Shown one piece after another: positions 1 through 6,160 of a stretch of 31,726 nucleotides of DNA. Every line of letters starts with the position of its first letter. Within the stretch, counting starts at the first letter, position 1. Made by a program: the position numbers and the translations under genes. Below the pieces are notes generated by a model. It was given only the letters and a program-made list of their open reading frames with translations, had not been told where the DNA came from and did no database searches. Source of the DNA: DASPUH01 sp035622975 (lineage in GTDB: Bacteria; Chloroflexota; Limnocylindria; Limnocylindrales; CSP1-4); assembly GCA_035622975.1 (NCBI GenBank), contig DASPUH010000087.1, positions 1-31,726 of the forward strand, given 5' to 3'.

Positions 1-1098
1 GACGTGGTCACCTGGGCGCACGCGGCCTCGGGCCAGCTGACGCGGCTGCGCCTGGGCGGCCAGGTCGTGGGCCGGCGCGCTCCGGTGACCCTGGTCGACC
101 TGCGCGCGGAGCTGGCGGCCGGCAACCGGTCGTTGCTGAGCAAGCCGCTCGCCGCCGCCCTTGACGGCCTGCAGCCGGCCCACGGCGAGCAGGCCATCCT
201 GGTCCTCAACCGCCGCGGCAGCGCCTCCGTCGTGCTGTGCCGCGACTGCGGCTACGTGCAGGTCTGCCCTGATTGCCAGCGCCCGCTGGTCTATCACGCC
301 GCGACCGGGAGCCTGCGGTGCCACCACTGCGGCGCCACGGCGCCACTCGCCCGGCGCTGCCCGGCGTGCGGCTCGCCACGCATCCGCTACCTCGGCGCCG
401 GCACGGAGCGGCTGGAGGCGGAGGTCCGTGACCGCTACCCGGTCCTGCGGGTCAGCCGTCTGGACCGCGACGTGGTGCGCCGCAAGGGCGCGGCCGAGCG
501 GGTGCTGGACGCGTTCACCGATGGCGAGGTCGACGTGCTGGTCGGCACGAGCCTGGTCACCAAGGGACTGGACGTGCCCGGCGTCGTCCTGGTCGGCGTC
601 GTGTCCGCCGACGTGGCCCTCAACCTGCCAGACGAACGGGCCGCGGAACGGACGTACCAGCTGTTGCGGCAGGCGGTCGGGCGTGCCGGGCGCGGCGACC
701 GCCCCGGGCGGGCCATCATCCAGACGTACCAGCCGGAACACCCGGCGATGGTGGCGGCGGCCGGCGGTGACCCGGATGTCTTCTACGCCGCCGAGCTGGC
801 CCAGCGTCGCCTGTTCGGCGCACCGCCCTTCGGTCAGGTCATCAAGCTGACCGTGGCCCTGGCCGACCGCGACGCAGCAGAAGCCGAGGCGCGCCGGATG
901 GCCGCGCTGCTGCGCGTACGTGCCGGGGAGGCCGGGAGCGACACGGTCGTGCTGGGGCCGGCGCCGGCCTACCTGGCCCGGCGGGCCGGGCGGTGGCGCT
1001 TCCAGCTTGCCCTCCGGGGCAGCGACCCCGGGCGGACGCTCGGCGGCGATCCCGGACCGCCCTGGAGCGTCGATGTCGACCCCGACAGCCTCCTGTGA
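1..1098 (+). CDS. priA: Primosomal protein N' (PriA helicase), 3' part
   Basis: PriA is the superfamily 2 3'-5' DNA helicase that reloads the replisome at stalled forks. Only the C-terminal half lies here; the frame is open at base 1, so the true start is upstream and the GTG at 4 is not it. Four CxxC pairs (bases 238-372, beginning CRDCGYVQVCPDC) form the two zinc sites typical of PriA, inserted in the second helicase lobe. Helicase motif V follows (GTSLVTKGLDVPGV, about bases 544-585), then motif VI (QAVGRAGRG, about 670-696), then the small C-terminal domain with APPFGQVIKL. The stop is 25 bases before def, the same priA-def-fmt order seen in many Gram-positive lineages. Family assignment is secure; the Walker A and DEAH motifs cannot be checked because they lie outside the window. 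Confidence 0.96.
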   Translation, partial: DVVTWAHAASGQLTRLRLGGQVVGRRAPVTLVDLRAELAAGNRSLLSKPLAAALDGLQPAHGEQAILVLNRRGSASVVLCRDCGYVQVCPDCQRPLVYHAATGSLRCHHCGATAPLARRCPACGSPRIRYLGAGTERLEAEVRDRYPVLRVSRLDRDVVRRKGAAERVLDAFTDGEVDVLVGTSLVTKGLDVPGVVLVGVVSADVALNLPDERAAERTYQLLRQAVGRAGRGDRPGRAIIQTYQPEHPAMVAAAGGDPDVFYAAELAQRRLFGAPPFGQVIKLTVALADRDAAEAEARRMAALLRVRAGEAGSDTVVLGPAPAYLARRAGRWRFQLALRGSDPGRTLGGDPGPPWSVDVDPDSLL

Positions 1099-1109
1099 CG
1101 GGCCGCCCG

Positions 1110-1115
1110 TATACT
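1110..1115 (+). promoter_or_regulatory. Candidate -10 element for def
   Basis: TATACT sits in the priA-def gap, 8 bases before the def ATG at 1124. A transcript from this -10 would begin at about 1122, giving a leaderless or nearly leaderless def mRNA. No convincing -35 and no Shine-Dalgarno sequence are visible. Assigned by eye from the hexamer and its position. Confidence 0.45.
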
Positions 1116-1123
1116 CCCCGCCG

Positions 1124-1666
1124 ATGAGCATCCGACCGATCGTCACCCTCGGCGATCCACGCCTGCGCCGCCACGGGGAACGCGTGCGGACCTTCGACAA
1201 GACGCTCCACCGCCTGCTCGACGACATGATCGACACGATGCGCGACGCGCCCGGCGTGGGCATCGCCGCCCACCAGGTCGGCGTCGTGCTGCAGGTCTGC
1301 GTCATCGAGGTGGAAGGGCATGTCCACGAGCTCATCAACCCCCGGCTGGTGAGCCGCAGCGGCGAGGAGACCGACCTGGAGGGCTGCCTCTCGGTGCCCG
1401 GCTTCTACGCCTATCGCGCGCGCGCAGAGCGGGCGGTGATCGAGGCCCAGGACCGCCACGGCCGCAAGACGCGGCTCGTCGGCACGGGCCTCCTGGCGAG
1501 GGCCATGCAGCATGAGTACGACCATCTGCAGGGCGAGCTCTACCTGGACGCCCTCGGGCCGGAGGCCGACCTCATCCCCGCAGCCCGGCTGCGGGAGGCC
1601 GACGAAGCGGCCGCGGCCTCCACGGCTGCGGCCGGCGATCCCGAGGCGCTCGCGGCGGTCGAGTGA
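1124..1666 (+). CDS. def: Peptide deformylase
   Basis: Removes the formyl group from the N-terminal fMet of new proteins, a metal-dependent hydrolysis at the ribosome exit. The 180-residue product carries all three family motifs: GVGIAAHQ (residues 44-51, Gln51), EGCLSV (86-91, metal ligand Cys88) and HEYDH (130-134, ligands His130 and His134, catalytic Glu131). In motif 1 the residue before Gln is His, where Pro or Asn is usual. An Ala/Glu-rich tail of about 20 residues follows the fold. The ATG at 1124 is chosen because the deformylase N-terminus (IRPIVTLGDPRLR) starts right there. The gene overlaps fmt by GTGA, so the enzyme that adds and the one that removes the formyl group are translationally linked. 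Confidence 0.97.
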   Translation: MSIRPIVTLGDPRLRRHGERVRTFDKTLHRLLDDMIDTMRDAPGVGIAAHQVGVVLQVCVIEVEGHVHELINPRLVSRSGEETDLEGCLSVPGFYAYRARAERAVIEAQDRHGRKTRLVGTGLLARAMQHEYDHLQGELYLDALGPEADLIPAARLREADEAAAASTAAAGDPEALAAVE

Positions 1667-2598
1667 GCCGGCCGGTTTCGGCCGTGTTCTTCGGCAGCGG
1701 GGCGTTCGCCGTGCCCATCCTCGATGCGCTCGCGGGGGCCCCCGAGACGACGCTGCTGGGGGTCGTCACCGCGCCACCGCGGCCCGCCGGACGGCATGGG
1801 ACGACCACCGCGACACCGGTGGCGCGCCGTGCCGCCGAACGAGGCCTGGCGGTCCACACCGAGCCGGGGCCGGCCGCCGCCGCGGACCTCATCGTCCTGG
1901 CCGACTACGGCCGCCTGCTGCCCGCCGCGGTGGTGGACGCCCCGCGGCACGGGGCTCTCAACCTGCATCCGTCCCTCCTGCCCCGATGGCGGGGCGCGAC
2001 GCCGGTGGCGCGCGCCATCGCCGCGGGCGACGCGGTGACCGGCATCAGCCTGATGCGCATGGACGCCGGCCTGGATACCGGCCCGCTGGTGGCACAGCGC
2101 AAGACGCCGATCGCACCCGGCGAGACGGCCCCGGAGCTGGAGGCACGCCTGGCGACGATGGCCGCGGCGCTCCTGCTCGATCGACTCGGGCCGTGGCTGC
2201 GCGGCGAGATCCGGGCGCGGCCGCAACCGTCTCAGGGGGTCTCGGTCGCCCGCCAGTTCCGCCGCCTGGATGGCCGGGTCGACGTCGCCCGACCGGCCGT
2301 CGAAGCGGCACGTCAGGTCCGGGCTTTCCAGCCCTGGCCGGGCTCATTCGTGGACACGACCGCCGGCCGCCTCACCCTCTGGCGGGTCCGCCCCGCGGTC
2401 GCACCGGAGGCAGGCGACGCGCTGCCGGGGACCATCGTGGGGAGCGGTGACGGGCTCGCCCTGGTGGTCGGCGACGGGCGCCTGCTGCTGGAGGAGGTCC
2501 AGCTGGCCGGCGGCCGACGGATGACCGGCGCTGAACTGCGACGGGGCCACCCTGGTCTCCTCGGCACCATGGCGGCCGCGGGAGAGGGGGGCGGATGA
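1663..2598 (+). CDS. fmt: Methionyl-tRNA formyltransferase
   Basis: Transfers a formyl group from 10-formyl-tetrahydrofolate to Met-tRNAfMet for initiation. The 311-residue product has the usual length. The N-terminal formyltransferase domain begins VFFGSGAFAVPIL. The catalytic and folate-binding stretch LNLHPSLLPRWRGATPVA carries the conserved Asn and His, and MDAGLDTGP carries the conserved catalytic Asp. The C-terminal tRNA-binding domain starts around residue 200 (RQFRRLDGRVD, then VRAFQPWPG). The start is GTG at 1663, overlapping the def stop (GTGA). The end overlaps the rlmN start by ATGA, so def-fmt-rlmN read as one operon. Assignment is secure. Confidence 0.96.
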   Translation: MSRPVSAVFFGSGAFAVPILDALAGAPETTLLGVVTAPPRPAGRHGTTTATPVARRAAERGLAVHTEPGPAAAADLIVLADYGRLLPAAVVDAPRHGALNLHPSLLPRWRGATPVARAIAAGDAVTGISLMRMDAGLDTGPLVAQRKTPIAPGETAPELEARLATMAAALLLDRLGPWLRGEIRARPQPSQGVSVARQFRRLDGRVDVARPAVEAARQVRAFQPWPGSFVDTTAGRLTLWRVRPAVAPEAGDALPGTIVGSGDGLALVVGDGRLLLEEVQLAGGRRMTGAELRRGHPGLLGTMAAAGEGGG

Positions 2599-3725
2599 GC
2601 AGACCCGGCCTGAGCGGCCTCACCCCTGGGGAGCTCGTGGCCTGGATGAGCGACCGCGGCGAACGAGCGTACCGCGCGCGCCAGGTGGCCGACGCGCTCT
2701 GGGGCCAGCACGCCACCTCGGCGGAGGCGCTCCGCACCCTCCCCGCGGGCCTGCGCGAGGCGCTGGTGGACGCCTTCCGTCTGGACACGCTCGGCGACAC
2801 GACCGTCCGACCGACCGACGGCGGACTGACCGAGAAGGCGCTCCACCGCCTCGACGACGGGCGACTCGTGGAGTCGGTGCTCATGCGCTACCCCGCGCGG
2901 GGGGCCCGTCGCGAGCGGGCCACCGCATGCATCTCCAGCCAGGCCGGGTGCGCCGTCGGCTGCCCCTTCTGCGCCACCGGTGAGCTGGGCTTCGCGCGCG
3001 ACCTGGAGACGGCCGAGATCGTCGACCAGGTGCGCTTCTGGCAACGCCGGCTCAACGCCGAGGGACGGCGCCTGACGAACGTCGTGTTCATGGGCATGGG
3101 CGAGCCGCTGCTGAACACCGAGCGCGTCCTGGCGGCGGCGGACGCCCTCACCGATCCACGACGTTTCGGCATGGGGGCCCGCCACCTGACGATCAGCACG
3201 AGCGGGGTCGTGCCCGGCCTCGAGCGCCTGGTGGCCGCCGCGCCGCAGTACACCCTGGCGGTGTCCCTGCATGCCGCGCGGCCGGCCCTGCGCGATGTCC
3301 TGGTGCCACTGAACCGGCGCTACCCGGTCGACGAGGTGGTGCGGGCGGCCACGGCGTATGCCGCGGCCACGGGCCGACGAGTGAGCTACGAGGTGGTGAT
3401 GATCGAGGGTATCAACGACACCCCGGCCGACGCGTCCGCCATCGCGGCCCTGCTGCGCGGCCGGCTGGCCCATGTCAACCTCATCCCCATGAACCCGGTG
3501 GCCCACACGCCGTGGCAGCCCAGCCGGGCGCCGCGCCTCGCCGCCTTCGCGGCAGCGCTGCGCGCGGCCGGGGTGACCACCACGATCCGCCGCAACCGCG
3601 GTCTCGAGATCGGCGCGGCCTGCGGCCAGCTCGCGGCCGAGTCGGCGGGCCTGCCATCCCCCACGGCCGTGGCGTTGCGCCGCGAGCGGCTCGCCCGCGA
3701 GAGCGCGGCCGCGCTGAGGGCCTGA
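2595..3725 (+). CDS. rlmN: Dual-specificity 23S rRNA/tRNA A2-methyltransferase RlmN (radical SAM)
   Basis: Methylates C2 of an adenine in 23S rRNA (A2503 in E. coli numbering) and A37 of some tRNAs by radical SAM chemistry with a methyl-cysteine intermediate. The 376-residue product has the CxxxCxxC iron-sulfur motif at Cys119, Cys123 and Cys126, preceded by Cys112 in CISSQAGC. It also has the SAM-binding GMGEPLLN and the mobile catalytic Cys343 in EIGAACGQL. Both catalytic cysteines are therefore present. The N-terminal helical domain has RAYRARQV, as usual for RlmN. RlmN sits between fmt and dtd here; in several actinobacteria it is found after cdsA instead. Start ATG at 2595, overlapping the fmt stop. 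Confidence 0.96.
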   Translation: MSRPGLSGLTPGELVAWMSDRGERAYRARQVADALWGQHATSAEALRTLPAGLREALVDAFRLDTLGDTTVRPTDGGLTEKALHRLDDGRLVESVLMRYPARGARRERATACISSQAGCAVGCPFCATGELGFARDLETAEIVDQVRFWQRRLNAEGRRLTNVVFMGMGEPLLNTERVLAAADALTDPRRFGMGARHLTISTSGVVPGLERLVAAAPQYTLAVSLHAARPALRDVLVPLNRRYPVDEVVRAATAYAAATGRRVSYEVVMIEGINDTPADASAIAALLRGRLAHVNLIPMNPVAHTPWQPSRAPRLAAFAAALRAAGVTTTIRRNRGLEIGAACGQLAAESAGLPSPTAVALRRERLARESAAALRA

Positions 3726-3726
3726 G

Positions 3727-4191
3727 ATGCGCGTCCTGCTGCAGCGCGTGACGCGGGCCGCCGTGCGGGTCGACGGGGTGGTGGTCGGCGCCTGCGGCGC
3801 AGGACTGCTGATCCTGCTGGGGGTCGGGCGCGACGACGACGCTGCCCTCGCCAGCAGCGTGGCCGGGCGAGTGGCGGACCTGCGCATCTTCCGCGACGAG
3901 GAAGGCCGCACCAACCGCAGCCTCCTGGAGGTGGGCGGTCAGGCGCTCGTGGTCAGCCAGTTCACGCTGTACGCCGACACGCGGAAGGGGCGCCGGCCGT
4001 CGTTCCTGGATGCCGCGCCGCCGGACATGGCGATCCCCATCTACGAGCGCTTCACCGCCGAGCTCGAGGCCCGCGGCGTGAAGGTCGGACGGGGCGTCTT
4101 CGGGGCGGAGATGGAGGTGGAGCTGGTCAACGACGGGCCCATGACCGTCTGGCTGGACAGCCAGGCCCGCGAAGCGGATCGCCTGGGCTAG
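3727..4191 (+). CDS. dtd: D-aminoacyl-tRNA deacylase
   Basis: Hydrolyses D-amino acids (and Gly from tRNA-Ala) off mischarged tRNAs, a chirality proofreading step in the cytoplasm. The 154-residue product matches the family length. It starts MRVLLQRVTRAAVRVDG, has the family motif SQFTLYADTRKGRRP from Ser77, and has the Gly-cisPro active-site loop in NDGPMT (residues 135-140). The ATG at 3727 is one base after the rlmN stop, so it is probably translated from the same mRNA. The stop lies three bases from the end of rpmB, which converges from the other strand. Confidence 0.96.
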   Translation: MRVLLQRVTRAAVRVDGVVVGACGAGLLILLGVGRDDDAALASSVAGRVADLRIFRDEEGRTNRSLLEVGGQALVVSQFTLYADTRKGRRPSFLDAAPPDMAIPIYERFTAELEARGVKVGRGVFGAEMEVELVNDGPMTVWLDSQAREADRLG

Positions 4192-4201
4192 GACTCAGGC
4201 G
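4180..4201. terminator. Candidate bidirectional hairpin at the dtd/rpmB convergence
   Basis: CGCCTG at 4180-4185 pairs with CAGGCG at 4196-4201 around a 10-base loop that contains the dtd stop and adjoins the rpmB stop. The placement between two converging genes suits a shared terminator. There is no T-run on either side and the stem is only 6-7 bp, so this may be chance in GC-rich DNA. Confidence 0.3.
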
Positions 4202-4389
4202 GTCTTGCGCAGCGTGCGGCGGCAGCGGGTACAGGCCAGGGCCGTCACCAGGCGTCCGTCGCGCTCGAACTGCAGAAGCTGCAGGTTCGGCTGGTAGCGA
4301 CGATGGGCGCGGACGCGGTTCATGCCGCTCGACTGGGGGTTGAAACCGCCCATCGAGACCTTGCCGCAGATGGCGCAGGAACGAGCCAC
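4195..4389 (-). CDS. rpmB: 50S ribosomal protein bL28, zinc-binding form
   Basis: Small protein of the large ribosomal subunit. The 64-residue product starts MARSCAICGK and has two Cys pairs (Cys5/Cys8 and Cys53/Cys56) marking the zinc-binding C+ form of bL28; RRYQPNLQ (residues 30-37) is the family core. A longer reading to 4416 exists. The GTG at 4389 is preferred because bL28 proteins begin exactly at this MARxC and because GAGAGG (about 4395-4400 on this strand) lies 5 bases upstream. The central loop (GGFNPQSSGMNRVR) departs from the usual NNVSHS-type sequence, though the fold signature holds. This is the only minus-strand gene in the window. It diverges from fakA, the arrangement also found in Bacillus. 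Confidence 0.93.
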   Translation of the reverse strand: MARSCAICGKVSMGGFNPQSSGMNRVRAHRRYQPNLQLLQFERDGRLVTALACTRCRRTLRKTA

Positions 4390-4447
4390 GGGATCCTCTC
4401 GGGGTGGGAGACGCACGAGACCGGCGCGAGATCGCCGGTCGGCTGCG

Positions 4448-4454
4448 TACTATA
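4448..4454. promoter_or_regulatory. Overlapping divergent -10 elements (rpmB minus, fakA plus)
   Basis: TACTATA at 4448-4454 can be read both ways. On the plus strand TACTAT (4448-4453) lies 8 bases before the fakA ATG. On the minus strand TATAGT (4454 to 4449) is preceded by TGC, an extended -10, and would start rpmB mRNA near 4442 with a leader of about 50 bases. The two predicted start points are about 18-20 bases apart. No clear -35 is visible for either direction. Confidence 0.5.
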
Positions 4455-4461
4455 GCACCCG

Positions 4462-6156
4462 ATGCCGCCCGCACGAGCCTGCGACGGGGAGGGGCTGCTG
4501 GCCGCCTTCGAGGAGGCCGCCGGGCATCTCCTGGCCCATGTCGATGAGATCAACGCCCTCAACGTCTTTCCCGTGCCCGATGGCGACACGGGGTCCAACA
4601 TGGCGGCCACGGTGCGCGCCGCGCTCGATGAGGCGCATCGCCTGCCCACCGCAGGGCGGACGCTGCCGGCCGTGGCGGAGGCGCTAAGCTTCGGCGCCCT
4701 GATGGGGGCCCGGGGCAACTCCGGCGTGATCCTCAGCCAGATCTTCCGCGGCATGACGGCCACGGTGGACGGCCGGCCGCGGTTCGACGGCGGCGACTTC
4801 GCCCGCGCCCTGGCCAACGGCACGGAAACGGCATACGCGGCGGTCGTGCGGCCGGTCGAGGGCACCATCCTGACCGTCGTGCGCGAGGCGGCCGTCGGGG
4901 CGGGCGAGGCAGCGGCCCGCGGCCCGGACACCGAACGGATCCTGCGTGCCGCCACCTCGTCGGCCGAGAGCGCCGTGGCCAGCACGCCGGACCTGCTGCC
5001 CATCCTCAAGCAGGCGGGCGTCGTCGACGCTGGTGGCCAGGGCCTGTACCGGCTGCTGGAGGGGGCGCTCACGGCGACCCACCGCCGGCACCGGAGGCAC
5101 GGCCGCCGGGCGCGCCAGGTCCCGCCCGAACCTGCCGCGCCGGCTGTGCCGCACGTCGCCCGGCTGGAGGGCGAGGCACCGGGCGGGGCCTACGGGTACG
5201 AGACCATGTTCCTCGTCCAGGCTCGCGACGGTGCCCCGCTCGACCTGCCGCTCATGCGGCGCCATCTGGAGGAGATCGGCGCGTCGGTCCTCGTCGCTGG
5301 CGACGGGCAGGCGGTCAAGGTGCACGTCCACAACGAGCGACCCGACGAGGTCATCGCCCTGGGTCTGCAGTGGGGCGAGCTGACCCGCATCACGGTCGAG
5401 AACCTCGACGACCAGGCGCGCGATGCGGGCGAGGAACGCGAGATGCGCGCCGAGGGCTTCGCCGGGCCGCCGGTCGCACCGGCGATCCCGCCCGACGCCG
5501 TCGTGGGGGTGGTCGTCGTGGCCACCGGCGATGGACTGTCGGAGGTGTTCCGGAGCCTGGGGGCGCAGGCCATCGTGCCCGGCGGGCAGACGGCCAACCC
5601 GTCGACCGCCGAGCTCGTGCGGGCCATCCGCAGCGTCCCCTCGAGCGAGATCGTCGTGCTGCCCAACAACCCCAACACGCGCCTGGCGGCCGAGCAGGCG
5701 GCGGCCCTCTCGCCCGACCGGCACGTCGCCGTCGTGCCCACCCGCAACGCCGCCGAGGGCATCGCCGCGCTCATGGCCTGTGACGTCGGGCGCGACGCGC
5801 AGGCCAACGCCGGCCCGATGCTCGATGCGGCCCGCGCGGTGCAGACGCTGCAGGTCACCCGCGCCGTGCGCGATGCCCACCTTGGCACGCAGCGCATCCA
5901 CACCGGACAGGTCATCGCCCTGGGCCCCGACGACGGGATCCTGGCGGCGGGCGACGACCGGGCGACGGTGGTGCTCGAGGCGGTGGCCGCGCTGCGGCCC
6001 GGGTTCGAGCTGGTGACCCTCTACTACGGCGCGGACGCCGACCAGGCCGCGGCGGAAGACCTTGCCAGGGCCCTGTGCGGCGCCCACCCGGGCGTGGAGG
6101 TCCAGGTCGTGCCGGGCGGGCAACCCTTCTACGACATCCTCCTCGCGGCCGAGTAG
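4462..6156 (+). CDS. fakA: DAK2/DegV-like fatty acid kinase subunit FakA (YloV family)
   Basis: FakA-type proteins are ATP-dependent kinases that phosphorylate fatty acids held by a separate FakB carrier; the acyl-phosphate feeds phospholipid synthesis. The 564-residue product has an N-terminal DAK2 kinase domain with NVFPVPDGDTGSNM (residues 34-47, Mg/ATP site), then GARGNSGVILSQIFRG and VDAGGQGLYRLLEG. The middle and C-terminal domains contain VKVHVHNERPDEV and end in a DegV-like part (QPFYDILLAAE). The usual GYCTEF segment of the middle domain reads GYETMF here, so its Cys is absent. No FakB is in the window, but PlsX lies 4.7 kb downstream. The ATG at 4462 has no Shine-Dalgarno and sits at the predicted transcript start. 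The substrate is inferred from the family. Confidence 0.88.
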   Translation: MPPARACDGEGLLAAFEEAAGHLLAHVDEINALNVFPVPDGDTGSNMAATVRAALDEAHRLPTAGRTLPAVAEALSFGALMGARGNSGVILSQIFRGMTATVDGRPRFDGGDFARALANGTETAYAAVVRPVEGTILTVVREAAVGAGEAAARGPDTERILRAATSSAESAVASTPDLLPILKQAGVVDAGGQGLYRLLEGALTATHRRHRRHGRRARQVPPEPAAPAVPHVARLEGEAPGGAYGYETMFLVQARDGAPLDLPLMRRHLEEIGASVLVAGDGQAVKVHVHNERPDEVIALGLQWGELTRITVENLDDQARDAGEEREMRAEGFAGPPVAPAIPPDAVVGVVVVATGDGLSEVFRSLGAQAIVPGGQTANPSTAELVRAIRSVPSSEIVVLPNNPNTRLAAEQAAALSPDRHVAVVPTRNAAEGIAALMACDVGRDAQANAGPMLDAARAVQTLQVTRAVRDAHLGTQRIHTGQVIALGPDDGILAAGDDRATVVLEAVAALRPGFELVTLYYGADADQAAAEDLARALCGAHPGVEVQVVPGGQPFYDILLAAE

Positions 6157-6160
6157 CGCG

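Noticed and set aside
2313..3914. 533-codon open frame on the minus strand opposite fmt, rlmN and dtd
   Set aside because: Spans three confident plus-strand genes and has no domain signature.
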